From: Halobacillus_A sp043497005
GTDB taxonomy: Bacteria; Bacillota; Bacilli; Bacillales; Halobacillaceae
DNA length: 64,000 bases
Assembly (NCBI RefSeq): GCF_043497005.1
Contig: NZ_JBIEKE010000002.1
Coordinates: 1,054,001 to 1,118,000 of the forward strand
Direction: 5' to 3'
Shown here: piece by piece, positions 25,821 to 33,633 of the stretch
Position numbering within the stretch: the stretch's first letter is position 1
Layout of the letters: each line of letters opens with the position of its first letter
Notes under the pieces: model-generated
What the model saw: the letters and a program-made list of their open reading frames with translations, nothing else
What the model was told of the DNA's origin: nothing
The model's database searches: none
Translations under genes and position numbers: made by a program

Positions 25821-25933
25821 TCCTCTTCCCCTCCCTTATTCCACATCATAGTGCCGTATAGAACGCAGACGATGGGAGCAATAATTGTTCCAAACCATAC
25901 AAACCCCACCCAGAAATCATCAAAACCAAACAT
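25817..25933 (-). CDS. Small symporter accessory membrane peptide (38 aa)
   Basis: MFGFDDFWVGFVWFG begins a 38-residue peptide with one membrane helix and an acidic end (GGEEE). GGGAGGAAA precedes the ATG. It overlaps the symporter start by 4 bp. Small single-helix peptides encoded just before SSS transporters are known as symporter accessory subunits. It is too short for routine gene callers and easily missed. Confidence 0.85.
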   Translation of the reverse strand: MFGFDDFWVGFVWFGTIIAPIVCVLYGTMMWNKGGEEE

Positions 25934-25958
25934 AGCATTTCCTCCCTTTTATAAATTC

Positions 25959-25991
25959 AAAGTTTATCGGATAAATAGTAAACGCTTTCAA
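25959..25991 (-). promoter_or_regulatory. Symporter promoter with cre box and shared motif
   Basis: On the minus strand TTGAAA and GATAAA are 17 bp apart, a plausible sigma-A promoter. The perfect cre match TGAAAGCGTTTACT (25977-25990) overlaps the -35 box. The -10 lies inside CCGATAAACTTTG, the motif shared with the lysR/hpaE region. Confidence 0.65.
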
Positions 25992-26310
25992 AATTAAATA
26001 GTCAGAAATATGAAACAATTAAAGAGTATCACTGTCTGTTTTATTTGATAAATACTAATAATATTGCTTTCTAGTACGAAATTCATATAGATGAAATAAA
26101 GGGTAGGCATACAGGATAATTGTCACCTAAAAAGAAGAAGGCATTCAAAAATGAATATAGTCAAAATGGGCAGAATCCTGCGAGAGCATCACTAACCGAC
26201 TCAAGCAGGAAAGCTCTCTTTGCTTTCCTATGAAGCTGAAGCCGCGGCAACGAAAAGCGGACTATTATGAGGTCACTGAATAACTAAAGGTCGATGAAAG
26301 ATAGAATTAA

Positions 26311-26354
26311 AAAAGCGTCCTGTATGGAAATTAAATTCCACACAGAACGCTTTT
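26311..26354 (-). terminator. Strong hairpin terminator after hpaF
   Basis: AAAAGCGT and ACGCTTTT close a long imperfect stem, with a T run on the minus strand. It lies about 210 bp after hpaF and upstream of the symporter promoter, insulating the two units. The 26355-26563 stretch before hpaF holds only GC-rich repeat-like fragments. Confidence 0.75.
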
Positions 26355-26563
26355 CTTCTAACTATTAAGTGATTTGCTCCAATTATTCCTTCATAAGTTT
26401 AACAATTTGTATCACATGAGCTGTGATTTAGCCAGACATCGTTTTAATTGAGTGTTTAAATATGATCTCTGTTAGTGCCACAATGAGCCTTCGGAGGAAG
26501 ACGCCCGCGGCAGGCATCCCCCGACAAATGATTTTAGGCTTTATTCAGTTTTTTCCTATCATG

Positions 26564-26941
26564 CTAGAAACGCTGATGAATGTTGTTTGATTTATAAGTG
26601 GCATGTTGAAACTCAGCGAGCTCAAGCGATAAAGCTAAGTAATGCTCACTCATATAGGCGTTAAAATAGTTTTCCATCACTTGGAAAATAGATTCACACA
26701 CATTGCTCTTCTCATCGTCACTTCGACCTTTACCAATCTTAATCTTGGCATGGACGAAAGCATCATTTTCTCTTCCATCCGCGACACAATAATCTTTCAC
26801 CTCGTAGGCACGACTACGAATCCCTCCAACAGGAAACACGCCTTTCTGATCAATAACCGCTTTGTTTATATTTCCCAGCAGTTTCCTTATATCCATATGA
26901 GCAGATAAATTATCCGTATACTCAATGATAATATGCGGCAT
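26564..26941 (-). CDS. hpaF: 5-carboxymethyl-2-hydroxymuconate delta-isomerase
   Basis: A 125-residue protein of the tautomerase superfamily CHMI branch. Starting at ATG 26941 it begins MPHIIIEYTDNL, placing the catalytic proline right after the initiator Met. The start is supported by AGGGGGAAG; the longer frame is not. It isomerises 5-carboxymethyl-2-hydroxymuconate before decarboxylation by HpaG. Last gene of the hpaG1-hpaG2-hpaF operon. Confidence 0.92.
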   Translation of the reverse strand: MPHIIIEYTDNLSAHMDIRKLLGNINKAVIDQKGVFPVGGIRSRAYEVKDYCVADGRENDAFVHAKIKIGKGRSDDEKSNVCESIFQVMENYFNAYMSEHYLALSLELAEFQHATYKSNNIHQRF

Positions 26942-26954
26942 ACCCATCTTCCCC

Positions 26955-27689
26955 CTATTCAATCGTATTGATCAGCGTACCTAACCCTTCAATTTCTGTG
27001 ATCACTTCATCGCCCACCTGGGTATCTACGGTGCCTTTCGGCGTCCCTGTTAAGATAAGATCCCCTGGGTGTAACGTCATAAATTCACTTAAATACTCGA
27101 TTAATCGGGGGATTCCAAAGATCATGTCTTTTGTAGATCCTTCCTGTACTTTTTCGCCGTTAACGAAAGTACGCAGCCTTAAATTCATCGGATCTTTAAT
27201 ATCAGAAGCATCAACAAACCAGGGACCAAGAGGTGTACTGTGATCCCGGTTTTTCACACGCAAGTTCGGCCGGTAATAGTTTTCGAGATAGTCACGAAAT
27301 GCATAATCGTTGGCAATCGAATAGCCGGCTACATAATGATAGGCTTCAGATTGTTCAACGTTTTTCGCCTGCTTTCCAATGATTACAGCCAGCTCACACT
27401 CATAATGCATATGAGTCACATCTTCTGGACGCTTCGTACGGCCTCGATGACCGATAAACGTATTCGGTCCTTTTAAAAATACAAGTGGTTCTTCAGGCGC
27501 TTGAAATTCGAGTTCACTGGCATGATCCATATAATTCAGCCCTAATGCAAAACACGTTTTTGGCTGAATCGGAGGCAGCCAGACTACCTCTTCTTCAGCA
27601 ACGGTTTTTCCGTTTGAAAGCTTAAGGCGATCCTTGATCCACGCAGCTTGAAAAATATTTCCTTCATAAGCTACACGTGCCGTTTTCAT
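26955..27689 (-). CDS. hpaG2: HpaG C-terminal-type subunit: OPET decarboxylase/HHDD isomerase
   Basis: A 244-residue protein of the fumarylacetoacetate hydrolase fold. Metal ligands Glu97 and Glu99 (HYECELAVIIG) and Asp128 (IANDYAF) are intact, so this is the catalytic half. It decarboxylates 5-oxopent-3-ene-1,2,5-tricarboxylate and isomerises the product. In E. coli both halves are fused in one HpaG polypeptide; here they are two genes overlapping by 4 bp. Confidence 0.9.
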   Translation of the reverse strand: MKTARVAYEGNIFQAAWIKDRLKLSNGKTVAEEEVVWLPPIQPKTCFALGLNYMDHASELEFQAPEEPLVFLKGPNTFIGHRGRTKRPEDVTHMHYECELAVIIGKQAKNVEQSEAYHYVAGYSIANDYAFRDYLENYYRPNLRVKNRDHSTPLGPWFVDASDIKDPMNLRLRTFVNGEKVQEGSTKDMIFGIPRLIEYLSEFMTLHPGDLILTGTPKGTVDTQVGDEVITEIEGLGTLINTIE

Positions 27690-28447
27690 GACTGGTCCCT
27701 CCTGACCTTATTTTCCAAAACACCAAGTTCAGCTGATTCAATTCTAACCGAATCTCCTGCTGTGACTCTGGGCTGATCGTGTCCGCATCCAACCATTAAT
27801 ACGTCCCCTTTAAAAAGCGTCATAAATTCCGTTACATCCTGAAGCAGTTTTGGTATAGGTCGAACGAGGCTGCTTGTTAAAAACTGTTGTTTATGCTCTC
27901 CATTAACGTAAACGTTAACTTCTAAGCTTTCAGGCTGCTTAACGTCTGTCTGTGAAACGACCCACGGGCCGATTGGACAAAATCCGTCTCGGGCTTTTTC
28001 TTTAATCGCCGGGCGAAACACACTGTCATGAGGGATGCTGATATCATTGACGAGCGTAAACCCTTCAATATAATCATAGGCTTCATATTCACTGATTTTA
28101 GCAGCTTGCTTTCCTATCACAATTCCGATGCTTGCGCCTACTTGAAGCTCGGCAGCATCTCCGGGGAGTTCCACAACAGATTGATGGCCTGCTAACGTAT
28201 TCATAGGCTTTATGTACAATACAGGTGCTTGCGGGGGTTGTTTGTAAGGCGCTTCGTTCAATTGGTTCCCCATCGCTTCTAGCACTTTACGATCATTTAA
28301 AAGGGTACCATAGACCGTGCCGATAACAGGTGAAGCCCAGGATTTTATAGAAGCGTCGTCTACATAAAGCATACCGTCCCTTGAAGAAGCAGAAAGCAGT
28401 TCATCGTAATGGCGGCTATTTATTCGTGCGCGTACATTTACACTCAT
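27686..28447 (-). CDS. hpaG1: HpaG N-terminal-type subunit, likely non-catalytic
   Basis: A 253-residue FAH-fold protein. At the place of the ExE metal pair it reads QVGASIGIVIGK, so the acidic ligands are missing, as in the N-terminal half of fused E. coli HpaG. It is probably a structural partner of HpaG2. The ATG at 28447 has GGAGG at good distance; in-frame codons upstream are too close to it. A moderately conserved copy of the TAAACTTT motif lies upstream. Confidence 0.85.
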   Translation of the reverse strand: MSVNVRARINSRHYDELLSASSRDGMLYVDDASIKSWASPVIGTVYGTLLNDRKVLEAMGNQLNEAPYKQPPQAPVLYIKPMNTLAGHQSVVELPGDAAELQVGASIGIVIGKQAAKISEYEAYDYIEGFTLVNDISIPHDSVFRPAIKEKARDGFCPIGPWVVSQTDVKQPESLEVNVYVNGEHKQQFLTSSLVRPIPKLLQDVTEFMTLFKGDVLMVGCGHDQPRVTAGDSVRIESAELGVLENKVRRDQS

Positions 28448-28512
28448 CCTCATTCCTCCTTCAGTTATCAAATATTAATAGTTTAAAAGTAACACTCCCT
28501 CATTTATATATA

Positions 28513-28530
28513 AAATATCTATAAACTTTA
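28513..28530. promoter_or_regulatory. Shared motif before hpaG1
   Basis: AAATATCTATAAACTTTA, a near match to the motif at 22954-22972. It lies 66 bp upstream of the hpaG1 start. Confidence 0.5.
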
Positions 28531-28572
28531 GAAACCATACGAAAAACATATTAAAAACACTTTGACAAAACT

Positions 28573-28809
28573 GAATAAAGCACAAAATCATCCGTAAGAT
28601 GCTGGAGAAATCTGTTCGGATGATTTATGTTCGAGAAAGTATCTTCATCACCGCTCCTTCAAAACGCTTGTGGCCACTTAAAAAGTTCTTTCTAACCTAA
28701 TAATTAGAATCGCTTGTCGAATGGTGCTTGCCGCGGTCACGGCCCCAGCTGATTTGGTCAAGAAGTTCACTTGACCAAATGGATTTTCAACTCGCGCTGT
28801 TCCCGAGAC
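28573..28809. repeat. Dispersed hairpin repeat, copy D
   Basis: The flank GAATAAAGCACAAAAT, a hairpin (AAATCATCCG with CGGATGATTT, 28585-28626), the block CACCGCTCCTTCAAAACGCT, then TGCTTGCCGCGGTCACGGCC (28725-28744) and TTTTCAACTCGCGCTGTTCC. It fills most of the gap between hpaG1 and the hydrolase gene. The rest of the gap (28810-29059) shows no gene. Confidence 0.75.
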
Positions 28810-29059
28810 GCACCGGACGTGCTAGTGTCGATGTTGTCCACAGGACTTGGCCGGTTTTAATCGACCAGGCGTCACCATCAAACGCTCATTGTTGGATCAC
28901 TAGAGTTCAAATTACAAAACCTTTTCGTATGTTCAAATACTTCATACTTATAACCATCAATATGTCCTTCAATAATTTCCTAGAAAGGTACGACGTCCAT
29001 TTTTACAGCTTATGATTTTCATTTATACGAATATTTGTATTTTGAAATCACTGTTTTAC

Positions 29060-29932
29060 TTATGGCCGCTGCCTCTTTTTCACATGCTTTTTTAAAAACT
29101 CCCACATTACGTTAGTGGCGTTCAGTTCACGGCATACTTTTCCGGCCAGCCAATTCTCCTGCTTTACAGGGCCGCCCGGCCATGTATGACCAGCATCCTT
29201 CAATGAATAAAAAACGACTTCGTTTGTATCGTCTTTGGAGTAAAACCTTCTCCGTATAATGCTTCCCTCTTTGGTAATCTCCTCTTCTACAGGAAAAGGA
29301 AGTGAGCGGGCAAACAACATCGCGGTTTGTTCCGCTGACAACAGTTGGTCAATCAAAAATCTTGGATCTTCTTTTCCATCATAAGGAACAACAGGATCGT
29401 CTTCTCCCATAAAAAAGATAAATGGCATAGATTTTTTCCAGTCTGTTTTTTCAGCAACTTCTCTTACGACGGGTCCTGCTACGCCTCCGACACCAGCGAA
29501 CAATTCGGGGTATTCCAGCGCGAGCTTTATGGAGAAGGCTGAGCCATTAGAAAAGCCCGTTACATAAATGCGTTCCTCATCTATCGTCGTTAATGAACGG
29601 AAGTAATCGATCATGCTCATAACAAACCCGACATCATCCACTCTGAGTTGGTAAGCGGCATTTTTCTTCCGTCCTTCATTAAACTGTTTAGACATCGGGT
29701 CTTCTGAATCTAACTGCAGAGCTTCAGGAAAAACGAAACAGGCATTTTCTCCTTCAGACAGCTCATGAAATTGAGTCAGCCCCATATGCTGCCTGGCGCT
29801 GCTTCCTGCTCCGTGAAAGCAGAATACAAGCGGGATCAAATCTCCCTGGGCAGAAGGAAGCGTGTAGTAAAAACTTCGCTCTCCATCTTTAGATGGGATG
29901 GTATCTTTGGCCACTTCTACGTGTGATTTCAT
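29060..29932 (-). CDS. Alpha/beta hydrolase, LpqC/PHB-depolymerase type, cytoplasmic
   Basis: A 290-residue hydrolase. Oxyanion region FCFHGAG (38-44), nucleophile Ser128 in GFSNGS, Asp178 or Asp179 in GEDDP and His249 in AGHTWPGG make a complete triad. The pattern is that of the LpqC/poly-3-hydroxybutyrate depolymerase group, which also contains feruloyl esterases; those are usually secreted, but here there is no signal peptide. As last gene of an aminotransferase-ketoacid dehydrogenase operon it could be a thioesterase or aryl esterase. This role is inferred from context only. Confidence 0.8.
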   Translation of the reverse strand: MKSHVEVAKDTIPSKDGERSFYYTLPSAQGDLIPLVFCFHGAGSSARQHMGLTQFHELSEGENACFVFPEALQLDSEDPMSKQFNEGRKKNAAYQLRVDDVGFVMSMIDYFRSLTTIDEERIYVTGFSNGSAFSIKLALEYPELFAGVGGVAGPVVREVAEKTDWKKSMPFIFFMGEDDPVVPYDGKEDPRFLIDQLLSAEQTAMLFARSLPFPVEEEITKEGSIIRRRFYSKDDTNEVVFYSLKDAGHTWPGGPVKQENWLAGKVCRELNATNVMWEFLKKHVKKRQRP

Positions 29933-29947
29933 AGCTATTCTCTCCGA

Positions 29948-31366
29948 TCATGCATCTTTTTCTAGTTTTGGTTCTTCATATAAAACCTTATCTTCATTTA
30001 GTGGAGGCAGGGCAAAACCTGTATATCCATAAATAATGGCGATGACAGGCGTAATGAAACAAATAAAGGCGTACGGTATATATCCCATACCAATATTAAG
30101 AGTCGACATAATGAACACACCAGTGACCCCCCATGGAATGAGCGGGTGAATAATGGTTCCTGCATCTTCTAATGTCCTGGATAAGTTTTTTGGATGCAGG
30201 TTGGCGTTTTTATAACTGTCCTCAAGCATCTGTCCAGGCAGAATAATCGATAAATACTGTTCGCCTACTGCCACGTTAACGCCTAAGCATGAAAGGACTG
30301 TTGATAGTACGACGTTGCCCCTGCTTTTTAAGAAGTTCCGCATGCCCTCAATAATGGCTTGAGCAATGCCGATTTCCTTAATAATGCCTCCAAACGATAA
30401 GGCAATTAAAATAAGGGACACCCCAAACAACATACTATCCAAACCGCCTAATGACAGCAGACTGTCAATCGCTTCATCTCCTGTTTCTGCGGTATATCCG
30501 AAGTGAGCGGTACTCATAATCTCGCCGAACGTAATGCCTGGAACGGTATAAAACGTCGTAGCCACAGCTGCCATTAGTCCAATCACTAAAGCAGGAATGG
30601 AGCTGACTCGTCGAAAGGCAAGTACAATAATTAATAAGGGGGAGATAAGAGCAATAGGCGTCAAATTGTATTCACTGTTCAGTGTCTCAATCATAGCTTC
30701 TACATTACCCGTACTTGCTGTATCCTGTGTCGTCATAAAACTAATGACTCCAAATATGACCAGCGTAATTAGAAGGCTCGGCACTGTCGTCCATAGCATA
30801 TGTTTTATATGCTGGAAGATATCTACCTTAGCTGTGGCCGCTGTTAAATTCGTTGTGTCTGACAACGGCGACATTTTATCTCCGAAAATAGCACCACATA
30901 CAATCGCTCCGGCCGTCATAGCTGGTGAGATTTCCATACCGTAGGATACCCCCATCAGGGCAATCCCTATCGTACTAATGGCGCTCCAAGAGCTTCCTGT
31001 CATCGTAGCAACTACAGCTGTAATGATGACAGCTGAAACGAGAAAAATAGAAGGCGACAATACATGCAGTCCATAAAACGTAATCGTCTGCACCGTTCCG
31101 TTAAGCACCCAGACCCCAACTAAAATTCCAATTAAACTAAGAATCAAAATAGCCGGTACGCCATGGGCTACGCCTTTAGTTATGGCTTTCTCCAATTCCT
31201 TCCATGTGTAACCAAGCCTAAATCCATAAATCGTAACAATAACAGCCACCAGGACAATCGGAATGTGGGGTGCAGCTTCAAATACGAGAATGCTGACGCC
31301 AAGAATGGCCACAACCGTTAAGAAAACGATGAGCGACATGGCAAACGAAGGTGTTCTTTTATCCAC
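29948..31366 (-). CDS. nhaC: NhaC-family Na+/H+ antiporter
   Basis: A 472-residue protein with about 12 membrane segments of the NhaC family; GSSWSAISTIGIALMGV and GDKMSPLSDTTNLTAA are diagnostic. It exchanges Na+ for H+; some relatives exchange organic acids. The GTG at 31366 sits six bases after GAGGAGG. It lies between the E2 gene and the hydrolase with gaps of 31 and 15 bp, clearly within the operon. It may expel Na+ taken up with substrate or exchange a substrate directly. Confidence 0.88.
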   Translation of the reverse strand: MDKRTPSFAMSLIVFLTVVAILGVSILVFEAAPHIPIVLVAVIVTIYGFRLGYTWKELEKAITKGVAHGVPAILILSLIGILVGVWVLNGTVQTITFYGLHVLSPSIFLVSAVIITAVVATMTGSSWSAISTIGIALMGVSYGMEISPAMTAGAIVCGAIFGDKMSPLSDTTNLTAATAKVDIFQHIKHMLWTTVPSLLITLVIFGVISFMTTQDTASTGNVEAMIETLNSEYNLTPIALISPLLIIVLAFRRVSSIPALVIGLMAAVATTFYTVPGITFGEIMSTAHFGYTAETGDEAIDSLLSLGGLDSMLFGVSLILIALSFGGIIKEIGIAQAIIEGMRNFLKSRGNVVLSTVLSCLGVNVAVGEQYLSIILPGQMLEDSYKNANLHPKNLSRTLEDAGTIIHPLIPWGVTGVFIMSTLNIGMGYIPYAFICFITPVIAIIYGYTGFALPPLNEDKVLYEEPKLEKDA

Positions 31367-31397
31367 AATACGCCTCCTCACTTTTTATAACAAACGA

Positions 31398-32612
31398 CTA
31401 CACTAACTTCACGAGCATTTTTTCCGGATGATGTATATAATCCATGAATTGATTGACGAAAGCTGCGGCCTTCGCGCCATCGGCCACACGGTGATCGAAC
31501 GTAAAGGATACATTCATCATGTCACGGATGACAATTTCTTCGTTAATGACGACAGGCGCCCTTTTCGTTTTATGAAAAGCCATCAACCCTGTTTCCGGAT
31601 AGTTTAAGATCGGTGTCGCACCGGTACTTCCGAGAGGACCGACGTTACTGATCGTAAACGTTCCTTTGGATACATCCGATGCAGTTATCTGGTTTTCCAT
31701 TGCTTTTCTCGTTAACTCTTTCATGTCCTGATGAATACGCTCCACAGCCTTTTGTTCTACATTTTTAATAACCGGCACGATGAGACCTTCATCTGTATCC
31801 GTGGCGATCCCTATGTTATAAACAGGTTCAAGTTCAATACGTCCTTCTTTTTCATTAAGCTTGGCGTTAAAGATGCGATGCTCTTGTAACGAAAGCTGAA
31901 TCGCTTTTATAAAAAATGCAGCGACAGAAATGGACACCCCTTGCTGCTTGAGGTTATCCTTTAAGGATAGTAATTCAGTCATCATTATTTCATCAAAATG
32001 AGTGACATGGGGCGCTGTATAAAGGGACTGCACCATTTTCTTGGCAATTTGCTTTCTGCGTCCCAGAAACGGAATAAAATCCGATTCTGCTGCATCTTCT
32101 ACCTGGGGATCCGCTGATTCTCCAACCATCTCCTCCGTTAATGTATGCGCTTTCAAAAATCGGAAAACGTCTTCATCCGTAATACGGCCGGATGGTCCTG
32201 TGCCTGTTACATCTTCAATGTTCACGTCATGTTCTCTGGCAATTCGGCGAGTATGCGGCGATGCCTGCACTCGTTTATTTGGGTTTTCCGTTTTATAGGG
32301 TTTCGTACTCGTTGCTGCTCCAACAGCTGCAGCAAGTGCCGGCTGTTTCTCTTCGCGTTCTGTGTGCATTGTATGAGAGCTGGCCGTTTGAAGCGAAAGG
32401 ATTGTTGTTCCTACTTCGACTACGTCTCCTATATTAAACCGAAGTTCTTCTACTACTCCATCAGCTGGCGCGGTCAGTTCAGCTGTCATTTTGTCCGTTT
32501 GAATCTCAACAAGCGGTTCATCATTTTTTACCCGTTGGCCTGGTTTAACGTAATAATGTAATATTTCCGCTTCATGCATACCTTCTCCAATATCATGTAA
32601 CTTAACTTCCAT
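31398..32612 (-). CDS. 2-oxoacid dehydrogenase E2 (dihydrolipoyl acyltransferase)
   Basis: A 404-residue E2 protein with three regions. The lipoyl domain covers residues 1-76 (lipoyl Lys41 in TDKMTAE). The E3/E1-binding domain is near 117-152 (ASPHTRRIAREHDVN, GTGPSGRI). The catalytic domain covers about 175-404 and has His374 and Asp378 in FDHRVADG. It resembles BkdB/PdhC. The operon has E1alpha and E1beta but no lipoamide dehydrogenase, which must come from another locus. The acyl group transferred is not readable; branched-chain or aryl-pyruvate derived acids are both possible. Confidence 0.9.
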   Translation of the reverse strand: MEVKLHDIGEGMHEAEILHYYVKPGQRVKNDEPLVEIQTDKMTAELTAPADGVVEELRFNIGDVVEVGTTILSLQTASSHTMHTEREEKQPALAAAVGAATSTKPYKTENPNKRVQASPHTRRIAREHDVNIEDVTGTGPSGRITDEDVFRFLKAHTLTEEMVGESADPQVEDAAESDFIPFLGRRKQIAKKMVQSLYTAPHVTHFDEIMMTELLSLKDNLKQQGVSISVAAFFIKAIQLSLQEHRIFNAKLNEKEGRIELEPVYNIGIATDTDEGLIVPVIKNVEQKAVERIHQDMKELTRKAMENQITASDVSKGTFTISNVGPLGSTGATPILNYPETGLMAFHKTKRAPVVINEEIVIRDMMNVSFTFDHRVADGAKAAAFVNQFMDYIHHPEKMLVKLV

Positions 32613-32631
32613 TCCTCGGATCCCCCTTGTC

Positions 32632-33633
32632 TTAATATTTCAGCGTTTCCTCAACAGCAGCTGTGATTTTACGTGCACCTGGCAAGTATTCCTGCTCTAA
32701 CGAATATACAGGAACAGGCGTATCAAATCCTGTCACTTTTTGCACAGGGGATTTCAAATAAAAAAAAGCGGCATCATTAATAACTGAAATAATATCACCG
32801 CTCACGCCTCCGGTTTCTGGAGCCTCATGAACGACAACAACTCTGCCCGTTTTCTCCACGGATTGTTTAATCGCTTCTTTGTCTAGCGGATACAACGTAC
32901 GCAAGTCAATGATTTCACAGGTGGCTTCATGGGTGGACTCCCATTTTTTCACGGCTTGCACAGTATCCTGGACCATAGCTCCCCACGTTAAAATTGTGAC
33001 ATCGTTTCCTTCTTTTACTGTAGAAGCTTTTCCTAATGGAATTGAATAATTGTCTTCTGGTACCTCTGTTCGTCCTGTACGGTAACAGCGCATCGGTTCA
33101 ATAAATAAAACAGGATCGGGATCCTTAATGCTTGCGATCAAGAGTCCTTTCGCATCATACGCGTTCGATGGAGTAACGACCTTTAAGCCTGGTATATGGG
33201 TAAAAAGAGCTTCCACACTGTCCGAGTGAATTTCTGGCGCTTTTACGCCTGCTCCATAAGGTGCGCGAATGACCATTGGAACTGTATAACGGCCAAGTGA
33301 ACGCTGTCTCATCCTCGTCGCATGCGTCATAATTTGATTAAACGCAGGATAAATAAAGCCGAAAAATTGCATTTCACAAATTGGTTTGAATCCATTCACT
33401 GCCAGCCCCACTGAAGTTCCGATAATACCGGACTCAGCCAGCGGCGTATCTACGACCCGTTCCTCACCAAATTCCTGTACTAAGCCTTCCGTTGCTCGAA
33501 ACACTCCGCCATTTACTCCAACATCCTCACCTAACACAAGGACAGACTCATCTTCTCGCATCATCGTCCGCATCGCATCAGTAATGGCTTGCACCATCGT
33601 CAGCTTCTTCACTTTTGCCGCCACAGTTGTCAT
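32632..33633 (-). CDS. 2-oxoacid dehydrogenase E1 beta subunit
   Basis: A 333-residue transketolase-type subunit, starting with KKLTMVQAITDAMRTMMRED and containing GEDVGVNGGVFRAT and RTLYPLDKEAI, all typical of PdhB/BkdAB. It completes the TPP site with E1alpha. AAGGAGGT precedes the ATG and the start overlaps the E1alpha stop by 4 bp, so translation is coupled. Confidence 0.92.
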   Translation of the reverse strand: MTTVAAKVKKLTMVQAITDAMRTMMREDESVLVLGEDVGVNGGVFRATEGLVQEFGEERVVDTPLAESGIIGTSVGLAVNGFKPICEMQFFGFIYPAFNQIMTHATRMRQRSLGRYTVPMVIRAPYGAGVKAPEIHSDSVEALFTHIPGLKVVTPSNAYDAKGLLIASIKDPDPVLFIEPMRCYRTGRTEVPEDNYSIPLGKASTVKEGNDVTILTWGAMVQDTVQAVKKWESTHEATCEIIDLRTLYPLDKEAIKQSVEKTGRVVVVHEAPETGGVSGDIISVINDAAFFYLKSPVQKVTGFDTPVPVYSLEQEYLPGARKITAAVEETLKY

